Positions 35,475 through 43,817 of a DNA stretch of 64,000 nt are shown here, piece by piece. Each line of letters starts with the position of its first letter. Position 1 is the stretch's first letter. The DNA lies in the NCBI GenBank assembly GCA_034110465.1, contig JAWUZD010000008.1, positions 51,754 to 115,753 on the forward strand, given 5' to 3'. Source of the stretch: Aurantibacter sp034110465 (GTDB lineage Bacteria; Bacteroidota; Bacteroidia; Flavobacteriales; Flavobacteriaceae). The notes beneath the pieces are model-generated. The model was given only the letters and a program-made list of their open reading frames with translations, was not told the origin of the DNA and ran no database searches. A program made the position numbers and the translations under genes.

Positions 35475-37238
35475 TTAACTTATTACCAATTCAGCATTTG
35501 CTATTTTAATTCCATCAGCTATTAAATGAGATACATCAGGTCGTTTACTTTTTAAAACCTGTAAATAGTCTAAGGTAGCTTTAGCTAAATCCGTTTTATT
35601 AAACTTAACGCATAGTTCGTATAATTCTACAGCTAACAACCAATCGTTAGAATGATTCACTTTTAAGCAATCTAAAATATTAGGTATTGAAACTGTTTGA
35701 TTAGTTTCATCTCTATAATCTTTAACTTGCTTATATAATAACTCTAACTCTATACGTTCTGGAGTTTTTTCAGTTTTAATAGTTTGACTGCTTACTTCGT
35801 GTGTAATTAAGTTGAAACTATTTAAATCTGCTGGTCCAGAATAGCCAGAATCTACCATTTTACCAACAGCCATATCATATTGTCCCCATTCTGGTTTAAA
35901 TAAAATAGTATCGCCGTGAGTAACAGTACAATTTCTAAAACTAATTAATAAAATTTTACCTTGTAAATTTCTTGTACCTGTAATAATTTCACCTTTAACG
36001 GTAACGCCACCTTCAAACTCAAACGTTACTATTTCACCTTCATAAATATCATAAGCACGTAAATCGCGCGGACTCATATCTTCAATAGCTAAATTAATCC
36101 CTTTTAATTTTCCTAAAGCAGAACCAAAACCATCTGGATGATTTAAAACGCCATGACCAACCAATTCTTTGTTACTATAAGATAAAGCGGTTTCTCCTTT
36201 AGTTTGTATGTATGCTACTTTTCCGTTAGTTTCAATAATATTAGTAAAAACACCAGAAATTTGTAAACCTGTAGTTAGTTCTACGGTTCCAATAGCATTA
36301 GAAGTAATTAATTTATTAACAGCTTGCACGCCACCAGTTCTAAGAGCCATAGTATTTGCAAACTCCTCTAAAACTTGACTTAAATAAGCAAAATCTGGAG
36401 TTACAAATAATTGTGGTTGTGGTTTTGTAATATCAAAATTCTGAAATGTAGAACTAATATTGTATGGAAATTTCTTCACTTCATTAGTCATACACCATTT
36501 ACTTTCGCCAATAGAGCTTAATAAACCAGCGCCGTAAATTTTAGGATTTTCAACTGTACCAATTAAACCATATTCTACAGTCCACCAATGTAAATTACGG
36601 ATTAGTGCCATTTCACTTGGCTCACCCATATCATTTTGTAAATCTTCCACCGCTTTTTCGGCAGCATCAATTTTATCTTGTGGTGTATTAGGAGCTTCCT
36701 TTATAATAGAAAGGTATCTAACTGCTTCATACAACTCATAATCTTTAGCCGATGAAATAGCTTTACATCCAATTTCACCAAAACGTCTTAAATACTCAGC
36801 ATATTCTGGATTTGCTATAATTGGTGCGTGTCCTGCGCCTTCGTGAATAATATCTGGAGCTGGCGTGTATTCTATATGGTCAATTTGTCTAATATCGCTT
36901 GCTATTACAAGTACATTATAGGCTTGAAATTCCATAAAAGCATTTGGCGGAATAAAGCCATCTACAGCAACTGCAGCCCAACCTATTTCTTTCAAAATAC
37001 GATTCATTCCATACATATTAGGAATAGCATCTACAGAAATACCTGTTTGTTTTAAGCCATCTAAATAAGAACTATGAGCTACTTCGCTTAAATAATCTAT
37101 GTTTTTACGCATTGCATAACGCCAAACAGCTTGATTAATAGCTGAATAATCGTTGTAGTCTTGTGGTTTTATAAACTGTCTTAAGTGTTTAGGTAAGCGA
37201 TCTAAGATAGGATTACTTTCAATACTTGTATTTGTCAT
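35475..37238 (-). CDS. Aromatic amino acid hydroxylase (phenylalanine 4-monooxygenase-like)
   Basis: A 587-residue pterin-dependent hydroxylase, much longer than the roughly 280-residue proteobacterial PhhA. The catalytic core has the iron ligands His132 and His137 (IHEGAGHAP) and the likely third ligand Glu222 (TVEYGLIG). The spacing to Glu222 shows an insertion relative to the compact enzymes. Residues 340-587 form an additional domain of unknown role, typical of the Bacteroidota form. It likely converts Phe to Tyr, perhaps acting on other aromatic residues. Transcribed alone. Confidence 0.88.
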   Translation of the reverse strand: MTNTSIESNPILDRLPKHLRQFIKPQDYNDYSAINQAVWRYAMRKNIDYLSEVAHSSYLDGLKQTGISVDAIPNMYGMNRILKEIGWAAVAVDGFIPPNAFMEFQAYNVLVIASDIRQIDHIEYTPAPDIIHEGAGHAPIIANPEYAEYLRRFGEIGCKAISSAKDYELYEAVRYLSIIKEAPNTPQDKIDAAEKAVEDLQNDMGEPSEMALIRNLHWWTVEYGLIGTVENPKIYGAGLLSSIGESKWCMTNEVKKFPYNISSTFQNFDITKPQPQLFVTPDFAYLSQVLEEFANTMALRTGGVQAVNKLITSNAIGTVELTTGLQISGVFTNIIETNGKVAYIQTKGETALSYSNKELVGHGVLNHPDGFGSALGKLKGINLAIEDMSPRDLRAYDIYEGEIVTFEFEGGVTVKGEIITGTRNLQGKILLISFRNCTVTHGDTILFKPEWGQYDMAVGKMVDSGYSGPADLNSFNLITHEVSSQTIKTEKTPERIELELLYKQVKDYRDETNQTVSIPNILDCLKVNHSNDWLLAVELYELCVKFNKTDLAKATLDYLQVLKSKRPDVSHLIADGIKIANAELVIS

Positions 37239-37330
37239 GATGTATACTTTCAGGTCTTGTAAAAGTAAGAAATTAGTAAGTTATTTCTTAAACTGAAGTC
37301 ATAAAATTTAGTGATAATTCTATAAATAAA

Positions 37331-37357
37331 AAAAGCTTCAGAAAAACTGAAGCTTTT
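37331..37357 (-). terminator. Terminator after tRNA-Leu(UAG)
   Basis: AAAAGCTTCAG (37331-37341) pairs with CTGAAGCTTTT (37347-37357). On the minus strand the hairpin is followed by a T-run, so it ends transcription from the tRNA at 37362-37443. Confidence 0.75.
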
Positions 37358-37361
37358 AAAG

Positions 37362-37443
37362 TACGGGCGGAGAGACTCGAACTCTCACACCTCGCGGCAC
37401 TAGATCCTAAGTCTAGCGTGTCTACCAATTCCACCACGCCCGC
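37362..37443 (-). tRNA. tRNA-Leu (anticodon UAG)
   Basis: An 82-base minus-strand tRNA. Acceptor GCGGGCG pairs with CGCCCGT (again a G1-U72 wobble) with A73. The D-arm has GGAATTGGTAGAC. Anticodon stem CTAGA/TCTAG encloses the loop CTTAGGA, giving TAG at 34-36, which reads CUA and other CUN codons. A long variable arm and TTCGAGT T-loop follow. CCA is not encoded. Confidence 0.93.
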
Positions 37444-37544
37444 AAATTGAGATTGCAAATATAAACATTAGTTTTAATTAACAAACAAACCTTGAGTATA
37501 AAATCTATACTTTTTGTATTTTTACTAAAATTCAAAAAAATATT

Positions 37545-38933
37545 ATGCAAGATTCTAAAACTTACGTTGAAAAACATAAAAAACGTTTTTTAAACGAATT
37601 AATATATTTACTTAAAATGCCATCTATAAGTGCAGATTCGGCATATAAAAAAGATGTTGTTCAAACAGCAGATGTTGTTGCAAAAAGTCTTAAAGATGCA
37701 GGTTGCGATACTGTAGAAATTTGCGAAACCGATGGTTATCCAATTATTTACGCTCATAAAATTATAGATCCTAATTTACCAACTATTTTGGTTTATGGAC
37801 ATTACGATGTTCAGCCGCCAGATCCTATAGAGTTATGGACTTCTCCACCATTCGAGCCAGTTATAAAAGCAACTGAATTACATCCTGAAGGTGCTATTTT
37901 TGCTCGTGGCGCTTGCGACGATAAAGGTCAGATGTATATGCACGTTAAAGCAATGGAATTTATGACGGAAACCAACCAACTGCCTTGTAACGTTAAGTTT
38001 ATGATAGAAGGCGAAGAAGAAGTTGGTTCTGTTAACTTAGCAACATTTGTTAAGAATAACCAAGAAAAACTTAAAAACGATGTTATTTTAATTAGTGATA
38101 CAGGAATGATTGCTAAAGATGTACCATCAATAACAACAGGATTACGTGGTTTAAGCTATGTGGAAGTAGAAGTTACAGGTCCAAACAGAGATTTGCACTC
38201 TGGATTATATGGTGGCGCAGTAGCAAATCCAATAAACGTATTAACAAGAATGATTGCGTCGCTTCAAGATGAAAATAATCGTATTACTATACCAGGTTTT
38301 TATGATAATGTAGACGAATTAAGTACAGAAGAACGTGCAGAAATGGCAAAAGCACCTTTTAGTTTAGAAAACTATAAAAAAGCTTTAGACATAGATGCTG
38401 TTTATGGTGAAGAAGGCTATACAACAAACGAACGTAATTCTATTAGACCAACCCTAGACGTTAACGGAATTTGGGGCGGATATACTGGCGAAGGTGCAAA
38501 AACAGTAATTGCAAGTAAAGCTTATGCAAAAATATCTATGCGTTTAGTTCCAAATCAAGATTGGGAAACTATTACAGATTTATTCAAAACACATTTTGAG
38601 TCTATTGCACCAAAAGGCGTAACGGTAAAAGTTAATCCACATCATGGCGGACAAGGTTACGTAACGCCAACAGATAGTTTAGGTTACCAAGCCGCAAGTA
38701 AAGCTTACGAAACTACGTTTGGTAAAAAACCAATTCCACAACGTAGTGGTGGATCTATTCCAATCGTAGCATTATTTGAGCAAGAACTTAAAAGTAAAAC
38801 CATTTTAATGGGCTTTGGTTTAGATAGCGACGCTATACATTCGCCAAACGAACATTTTGGAGTTTGGAATTACTTAAAAGGCATAGAAACTATTCCATAT
38901 TTTTACAAATATTTTACAGAGTTAGCTAAGTAA
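37545..38933 (+). CDS. M20 family dipeptidase
   Basis: A 462-residue metallopeptidase. Zinc-binding blocks are plain: VYGHYDVQPPD, GACDDKGQ, EGEEEVGS, and the dimerisation-domain segment DLHSGLYGG; the final His lies in DAIHSPNEHFG. It is a cytosolic peptidase of the carnosinase/CNDP group that hydrolyses dipeptides. It is transcribed from its own promoter region after the tRNA and followed by a terminator at 38993. Confidence 0.92.
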   Translation: MQDSKTYVEKHKKRFLNELIYLLKMPSISADSAYKKDVVQTADVVAKSLKDAGCDTVEICETDGYPIIYAHKIIDPNLPTILVYGHYDVQPPDPIELWTSPPFEPVIKATELHPEGAIFARGACDDKGQMYMHVKAMEFMTETNQLPCNVKFMIEGEEEVGSVNLATFVKNNQEKLKNDVILISDTGMIAKDVPSITTGLRGLSYVEVEVTGPNRDLHSGLYGGAVANPINVLTRMIASLQDENNRITIPGFYDNVDELSTEERAEMAKAPFSLENYKKALDIDAVYGEEGYTTNERNSIRPTLDVNGIWGGYTGEGAKTVIASKAYAKISMRLVPNQDWETITDLFKTHFESIAPKGVTVKVNPHHGGQGYVTPTDSLGYQAASKAYETTFGKKPIPQRSGGSIPIVALFEQELKSKTILMGFGLDSDAIHSPNEHFGVWNYLKGIETIPYFYKYFTELAK

Positions 38934-38992
38934 TACAATATAAATACTAAAGTTTAAGGAAGGTAACCCTTTGCATTAGACTTGATAATTTT

Positions 38993-39024
38993 AAATCCGT
39001 TCTAATTTAGATCGGATTTTTTTT
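38993..39024 (+). terminator. Terminator after the M20 dipeptidase gene
   Basis: AAATCCG (38993-38999) pairs with CGGATTT (39013-39019), followed by a run of eight T. The same AAATCCG/CGGATTT pairing is used by the terminator at 42010. Confidence 0.75.
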
Positions 39025-39038
39025 GCCTTATAATTATG

Positions 39039-39192
39039 GCGTTACAACAAGGGTCGCGCTTTCACTACTCGCTTTTTTTAAGTTTTTAGAAAATAATAAG
39101 TCTTGGTTTTCTTTTTTGATTATTTCTTTAAATGAAGCCAAAGAAGAAGTCAATTAAAAAAGAGCTCAAACAAACCGTTCAATCGCTAACGC
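39039..39192 (+). repeat. MITE-like dispersed element, copy 1
   Basis: Two conserved blocks: GCGTTAC...GGTCGCGCTTTC...CTCGCTTTT (39039-39073) and AAGAGCTCAAACAA...AATCGCTAACGC (39160-39192). They are separated by about 90 unrelated bases. The ends are short inverted repeats (GCGTTA/TAACGC). The same two blocks in the same order occur on the minus strand at 60051-60148. No ORF is carried. Confidence 0.6.
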
Positions 39193-39204
39193 AAAAAAAA
39201 ACTA

Positions 39205-39248
39205 CTCTATGTTTGTAGAGTTGATTTATTTACTCTACATTTGTAGAG
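39205..39248 (+). promoter_or_regulatory. Double BlaI operator covering the promoter
   Basis: Two dyads, CTCTATGTTTGTAGAG (39205-39220) and CTCTACATTTGTAGAG (39233-39248), match the TACA/TGTA-type operator of BlaI/MecI repressors. TTTG at 39212-39215 (inside the first) and TACATTTG at 39236-39243 (inside the second) form a Bacteroidota promoter with 20-base spacing. The repressor would block both elements. The start codon is at 39270. Confidence 0.8.
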
Positions 39249-39269
39249 GTTAATCTAAAGATGTAGAAT

Positions 39270-39635
39270 ATGCAATTGTCAAAAACAGAAGAAGAATTAA
39301 TGAATCATATCTGGAAACTTAAAAAAGGTTTCATGAAAGAATTGTTAGAAGCTTATCCAGAACCAAAACCTAAAACCACAACCGTAGCAACGTTGTTAAA
39401 ACGTATGACAGATAAAGGTTTTATAGACTATAAACTGTTTGGGAATTCAAGACAGTATTTTCCGTTAGTTAAGAAAAAAGATTATTTCTCTAAACACGTT
39501 AACGGATTAATAAAAAACTTTTTTAACGATAGTAGCTCGCAATTTGCATCGTTTTTTACTAAAGAAACCAATCTATCTAAAGTAGAATTAGAAGAGTTAA
39601 GAGCAATTATTGATAACGAGATAAAAAATAAATAA
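39270..39635 (+). CDS. BlaI/MecI/CopY family repressor
   Basis: A 121-residue winged-helix repressor: LSKTEEELMNHIWKLKKGFMKELLE and KTTTVATLLKRMTDKGFIDY form the DNA-binding domain, with a C-terminal dimerisation helix (SKVELEELRAIIDNEI). In the Bla/Mec paradigm such repressors are cleaved when the partner membrane protease is triggered. Here the partner is the M56 protein that starts 1 base after this stop codon. Operators lie directly upstream, so the pair is autoregulated. Confidence 0.93.
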   Translation: MQLSKTEEELMNHIWKLKKGFMKELLEAYPEPKPKTTTVATLLKRMTDKGFIDYKLFGNSRQYFPLVKKKDYFSKHVNGLIKNFFNDSSSQFASFFTKETNLSKVELEELRAIIDNEIKNK

Positions 39636-39636
39636 T

Positions 39637-41985
39637 ATGGAACTGTCTATCTTATTAAAATCTGGTGCATGTCTAGCGGTATTTATGTTGTTCTATAAAT
39701 TGGTTTTAGAGCATTTATCTATTCATCATTTTAAACGTTATTATTTATTAACGGCAATAGTAGTTTCAATAGCTATTCCTTTTATTACATTTTACAATTA
39801 TGTAGAACCTGTAGTTTTAGATGTATTAGATACTAAAGCTATTACACAAGATTTTCAGCCAGTTTCAAACCTTGAAGTTGTAGAAACACCAATAGATTAT
39901 TTGTCAATACTATTATGGTCTATTTATGGGCTAGGAGTTCTTGTTTTTGGAATTAAATTTAGTTTAAATATTGGCGAATTATTAAAAGATATTAAAGCTA
40001 ATGAGAAACATAAAACTGCAAATTTCACATCTGTTTTAGTTAACAAATCTACTATTCCACATACGTTTTTTAGTTATATCTTTTTCAATAAAAAAGACTA
40101 CTCGGAGCATAAAATACCTCAAGAAGTGTTATTACATGAAGCAACGCACGCAAAACAAAAACACAGTTTAGATATTGTATTTATAGAATTGTTACAAGTG
40201 GTGTTTTGGTTTAATCCATTATTATACTTCATAAAAAAAGACATTAAATTAAATCATGAATTCTTAGCAGATACATCTGTTTTAGAAAAAGGAATTGACA
40301 CAAAAAAATATCAAAATATACTTTTAGATTATTCTATAAGTCAACCAGAACATAGTTTGGCCAATGCTATTAATTACCCAACATTAAAAAAACGTTTTAC
40401 ACTTATGAAAACAAAAAGCACAAAAACAACCGTTTTGCTACGCACCTTATTAATCTTGCCATTAGTAGCACTTTTAGTTTATGGTTTTTCCACAACTGAA
40501 ATTGTAGAGTTAAAAGGTGTTAAGAATTCTAATCAAATTTCAAATTCAATAAATAATGAACAAAACTCTGTAGATACTAAAATAGGATTCATTACAATTG
40601 GTGACGTGATTCATTATTATGTAATTTATAATAACAAGACAAGATATTTTAACCCAAAAGGAATTGAGGTTAATAAACAAGGGAAATACATTAATGGATT
40701 AAAACAAGTAAATGCAACAAATGTAATTCCTGGAAATTATGTTTCTAAAGTGTATAAAGATGATAAAGTAGTTGTTCAGTTTTTTGAAAATAAAAATCCG
40801 TATTTACAGCTAATAAATGAAGATGTAAAACTAACCATAAATGGAATTCCTTGTCAAGAAGAGTGTTTTTTTAAGTTCACAAAAAAGCAAGTGGAATATT
40901 TAATAATAGGAACTACTGGAAGCGAGGAAATAACTTCGTATAATTTAAAATTACCAGGTAAACCAACTCAAAATATAAAAGGAAATAAAATTAACACTAC
41001 AGCAAAGTCATTTTTAGCAGACGCTAAAATGGGTGCAAATATTCAGTTATTTAACGTAAAATCTGGTAAAACAAAATTTCCGCCTGTACTTATTACTTTA
41101 GTCAGTAATACTTCAAAAGAGATAGATAATTCTCCAATAATTACTAAAGGAAATAAATCTTTATTACCAGCTCCGCCGCAACCACCAATTTCACCAAATG
41201 CAATGGTAGAAAAGAAAGAAAAGTATAAAAAAATGATTTCAGAATACAAAAAACAGCATAAGATTGTTGAAGGTGAAGTTTTAGTAAAAGGTGAAAAATC
41301 TTTATTACCAGCACCTCCGCCACCGCCAATTTCTCCAAATGCAACAGCAGAAGAGAAAGAAAAGTATAAAAAAATGATTTCGGAATATAAAAAACAACAT
41401 AAAATTGTTGAAGGTAAAGTAGTTGTAAAAGGCGATAAATCGAATATTTCGCCGCCGCCAGCTCCACCAAGACCAGAAATATCTGCTAAGATGAAACATA
41501 AAATAACAACTTATATTAATCATTTAAATAATGAAAAATTTAAAGACACTAAGGTTTTTTATAAAGCGCAAGAAATCTCAAAAGACCAAGCTATTAAGTT
41601 AGTGAAAAGCGATGGTTTAATAAATATGAAAACGAAAGAGCAACCAGATGGAAGCTATATTATTTTACTGAGTAGAGAAGGAGAAGTTGTAAAAAGTAAC
41701 CCAATTCCTTTTAAAGCTTCTAAAATTAAGTCGGTAAAGAGTTTTACGTTCTCATCTCTTAAAAACGCTAAGAAGATTGAATGGAATTCAAAATTAAAAG
41801 ATGTTTTTAAAGATTTGAATAATGATGATCAAATTATGGTAGTTTTAGAAATTGAAGAAAACGTAGTATTTAATAATACTATTATTGAAGATTTTTCAAC
41901 AAAAATAAAAAGTACTGTTGGAGAAATAGATGTAATGTACAAGAAAATACAAGAAATAATAACATCACTTAAACCTACTAAATAA
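39637..41985 (+). CDS. BlaR1-like M56 family membrane metallopeptidase
   Basis: A 782-residue protein with four N-terminal membrane segments and a cytoplasmic M56 protease loop: zinc motif HEATH (about 168-172) and the third ligand in LNHEFLAD. After the last membrane segment (about 266-287) comes a large extracytoplasmic part, not a penicillin-binding domain as in true BlaR1. It includes two near-identical 47-residue repeats rich in proline (residues 504-597) and a partial third. The signal is unknown; no beta-lactamase is nearby. Terminator at 42009. Confidence 0.88.
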   Translation: MELSILLKSGACLAVFMLFYKLVLEHLSIHHFKRYYLLTAIVVSIAIPFITFYNYVEPVVLDVLDTKAITQDFQPVSNLEVVETPIDYLSILLWSIYGLGVLVFGIKFSLNIGELLKDIKANEKHKTANFTSVLVNKSTIPHTFFSYIFFNKKDYSEHKIPQEVLLHEATHAKQKHSLDIVFIELLQVVFWFNPLLYFIKKDIKLNHEFLADTSVLEKGIDTKKYQNILLDYSISQPEHSLANAINYPTLKKRFTLMKTKSTKTTVLLRTLLILPLVALLVYGFSTTEIVELKGVKNSNQISNSINNEQNSVDTKIGFITIGDVIHYYVIYNNKTRYFNPKGIEVNKQGKYINGLKQVNATNVIPGNYVSKVYKDDKVVVQFFENKNPYLQLINEDVKLTINGIPCQEECFFKFTKKQVEYLIIGTTGSEEITSYNLKLPGKPTQNIKGNKINTTAKSFLADAKMGANIQLFNVKSGKTKFPPVLITLVSNTSKEIDNSPIITKGNKSLLPAPPQPPISPNAMVEKKEKYKKMISEYKKQHKIVEGEVLVKGEKSLLPAPPPPPISPNATAEEKEKYKKMISEYKKQHKIVEGKVVVKGDKSNISPPPAPPRPEISAKMKHKITTYINHLNNEKFKDTKVFYKAQEISKDQAIKLVKSDGLINMKTKEQPDGSYIILLSREGEVVKSNPIPFKASKIKSVKSFTFSSLKNAKKIEWNSKLKDVFKDLNNDDQIMVVLEIEENVVFNNTIIEDFSTKIKSTVGEIDVMYKKIQEIITSLKPTK
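41146..41480 (+). repeat. Tandem 141-base repeat in the M56 protease gene
   Basis: Two units of 141 bases (41146-41286 and 41287-41427) encode KGxKSLLPAPPxPPISPNA followed by a conserved Lys/Glu-rich helix. A partial third unit (from 41428) retains only the proline-rich part. Unit length is a multiple of three, so copy-number change keeps the frame. Confidence 0.9.
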
Positions 41986-42008
41986 TACAATCAAAATATT
42001 AATGTTTC

Positions 42009-42038
42009 AAAATCCGCTCTACCAGAACGGATTTTTTT
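42009..42038 (+). terminator. Terminator after the M56 protease gene
   Basis: AAATCCG (42010-42016) pairs with CGGATTT (42028-42034), with an inner partly paired loop and a following T-run. Confidence 0.75.
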
Positions 42039-42116
42039 ATGTTAAAGTTTGTAACAAAAAGCACCTTTTAGCGTTCTAATAGTCTTAACATTATTTGTGT
42101 AACAAAATCCACTATT

Positions 42117-43217
42117 ATGCTAAAACAATTCTTTATACTGTGTTCTGGCGCAGATATTAATATTTTAAAAACAGTTTCTAATGGCGAGCAAAATAAATTT
42201 GTTGGTATAGGAGCAACAGTCTTTTTTACGGCAATAATGGCATTTGTAGCGTCAATTTATGCGTTGTTTATTGTGTTCGACAATTTATATGTTGCTTTAG
42301 GATTTGGAATGCTTTGGGCTTTGTTAATCTTTAATTTAGACCGATTTATAGTGTCTACCATTAAAAAGCGAGATCGTTTTTTTAACGAATTGCTTCAAGC
42401 TGCACCAAGATTAATTTTAGCATTAATTATTGCAATCGTTATTTCAAAACCTTTAGAGCTTAAAATATTTGAAAAGGAAATTAATCAAGTTTTATTAGCA
42501 GAAAAAAACGATTTAACATTGGCTAATCAAGGTCAGATTGTAGAACAATTTAATCCTAAAATTAAAGCTTTAAAAACGGATATAAACATATTAAATACTA
42601 AAATTAGTAATAAAGAAGCTAACTTAAATACACTTTATAGCACTTATATTACAGAAGCCGAAGGAACAACTGGAACTAATAAATTAGGAAAAGGACCAGT
42701 TTATAAAGAGAAACGCCAAAAACACGATGCTGCTTTAGTTGAGTTTCAGGCCTTAAAAGAAGCTAATAGTATTAAAATTAAAGCTATTGAAACAGAAATA
42801 GCACAATTAGAATTAACTTATAAAACAAATGTAGCGACTTCGCAACCTATTATAGATGGTTTCGACGGATTAATGGCTCGTGTTAATGCGCTAAGTAAGT
42901 TACCTTGGTTGCCTTCGTTTTTTATATTTCTACTATTTTTAGCTATCGAAACATCGCCAATATTCGCAAAGTTAATGGCGCCAAAAGGCGAATATGATTT
43001 TAAAATTGAAGATCATGAAACTGCTGTAAAAAGTTTAGTTAAGCAACGTATTAAAGAACGAGAATTAGCTATAGCAACAGATTTTAAAGTCAACGATAGA
43101 ATCTATAAGGAATTATCTGAAGAGCAAGAGTTATATGATATTAGATTAAAACAAGCCAGAGAATTAATGAAGAAACAAGCTGAAGCGCATTACAAAAAAC
43201 AAGAAGGTTTGTTGTAG
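42117..43217 (+). CDS. DUF4407 domain membrane protein
   Basis: A 366-residue protein. Three N-terminal membrane segments (about 32-52, 54-74, 95-113) are followed by a long coiled-coil region (about 120-250, rich in Lys/Glu/Asn), a fourth membrane segment (about 263-282, FFIFLLFLAIETSPIFAKL) and a charged C-terminal helix. This topology and the FNLDRFIVSTIKK segment match DUF4407. Function is unknown. Transcribed alone. Confidence 0.85.
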   Translation: MLKQFFILCSGADINILKTVSNGEQNKFVGIGATVFFTAIMAFVASIYALFIVFDNLYVALGFGMLWALLIFNLDRFIVSTIKKRDRFFNELLQAAPRLILALIIAIVISKPLELKIFEKEINQVLLAEKNDLTLANQGQIVEQFNPKIKALKTDINILNTKISNKEANLNTLYSTYITEAEGTTGTNKLGKGPVYKEKRQKHDAALVEFQALKEANSIKIKAIETEIAQLELTYKTNVATSQPIIDGFDGLMARVNALSKLPWLPSFFIFLLFLAIETSPIFAKLMAPKGEYDFKIEDHETAVKSLVKQRIKERELAIATDFKVNDRIYKELSEEQELYDIRLKQARELMKKQAEAHYKKQEGLL

Positions 43218-43420
43218 TTTTATAATTGATGTGTTTAATCGTTTTTTGTTGATATGCGTTAGTGTGTTGATTTGGAACTTCCGTTACTTTGAGAGGTTTT
43301 GGACCAGAGGATAAACTTGTATCAATAAGCAATAGCCAAAGATTCTCAATGTTTATTTTTTGTTTCCGTTATTTACAGTCAAAAAACTCAAACTAACGTA
43401 AACGATAACGTTTAAAAATA

Positions 43421-43446
43421 GATACTGCGTCGTAACGCAGTATGAC
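43421..43446. repeat. Palindromic dispersed repeat, copy 1
   Basis: ATACTGCGT pairs with ACGCAGTAT around a 4-base loop (43422-43443), followed by GACAAA. A near-identical palindrome lies at 59921-59942 in the opposite orientation, and the flanking bases are also shared. Noncoding, in a 266-base gap. Confidence 0.65.
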
Positions 43447-43460
43447 AAATCTAAAAATGA

Positions 43461-43493
43461 AAAATATTAAATTAGCGTCTAATTTAATATTTT
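43461..43493 (-). terminator. Terminator of the DUF1272 gene
   Basis: AAAATATTAAATTA (43461-43474) pairs with TAATTTAATATTTT (43480-43493) around GCGTC. It overlaps the final codons of the minus-strand gene ending at 43484. All stem pairs are A-T, so it is weaker than others here. Confidence 0.6.
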
Positions 43494-43750
43494 TGAATAC
43501 GTTTTAAATGAGCTTGAATATCAACAGGTTTGAATGTAACTATGTTTGATGGCGGATATTTATCCATTAAATATGTTGGTCTAATTGGTCTTTCTGTAAA
43601 ATTACCACCACAATTTGGACAAACGTTTTTTAACGTATTTGTAGCGCAATCTTTACAATAAGTACATTCAAAAGAACAGATCATAGCATCTTTAGAATCT
43701 GCATTTAAATTTTTATTACAATGCTCGCAAGTTGGTCTGATTTCTAACAT
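43484..43750 (-). CDS. DUF1272 zinc-ribbon protein
   Basis: An 88-residue protein with eight or more cysteines in CxxC pairs (CEHC, CTYC plus CKDC, CPNC) and the family phrase RPTCEHCNKNL, followed by a conserved RPIRP tail. It probably binds two zinc ions. The function of DUF1272 is unknown. It lies downstream of the PhnA gene but is separated from it by a terminator. Confidence 0.88.
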   Translation of the reverse strand: MLEIRPTCEHCNKNLNADSKDAMICSFECTYCKDCATNTLKNVCPNCGGNFTERPIRPTYLMDKYPPSNIVTFKPVDIQAHLKRIQKY

Positions 43751-43765
43751 AAATTTATAGTTTAA

Positions 43766-43800
43766 AAAAAACTCAATTCAGATTTAGAGTTGAGTTTTTT
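43766..43800. terminator. Terminator between PhnA and DUF1272 genes
   Basis: AAAAAACTCAA (43766-43776) pairs with TTGAGTTTTTT (43790-43800), giving T-runs on both strands. It ends transcription of the minus-strand PhnA-like gene. Confidence 0.75.
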
Positions 43801-43817
43801 TTTGAATTTTAATAATG

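Larger units (their letters stand above)
38934..39269. other. Gene-free region with terminator, MITE-like element and BlaI promoter
   Basis: This 336-base gap holds, in order, the terminator of the dipeptidase gene, one copy of the dispersed MITE-like element and the double-operator promoter of the BlaI/BlaR1 pair. I see no coding sequence in it. Confidence 0.7.

Noticed and set aside
41144..41470. Minus-strand frame of 108 codons opposite the M56 repeats
   Set aside because: Its length comes from the Pro-rich repeat on the other strand; composition is an artefact of the repeat.
39270..41985. A beta-lactam resistance module
   Set aside because: The M56 protein has no penicillin-binding domain and no beta-lactamase gene is nearby; only the regulatory design is shared.
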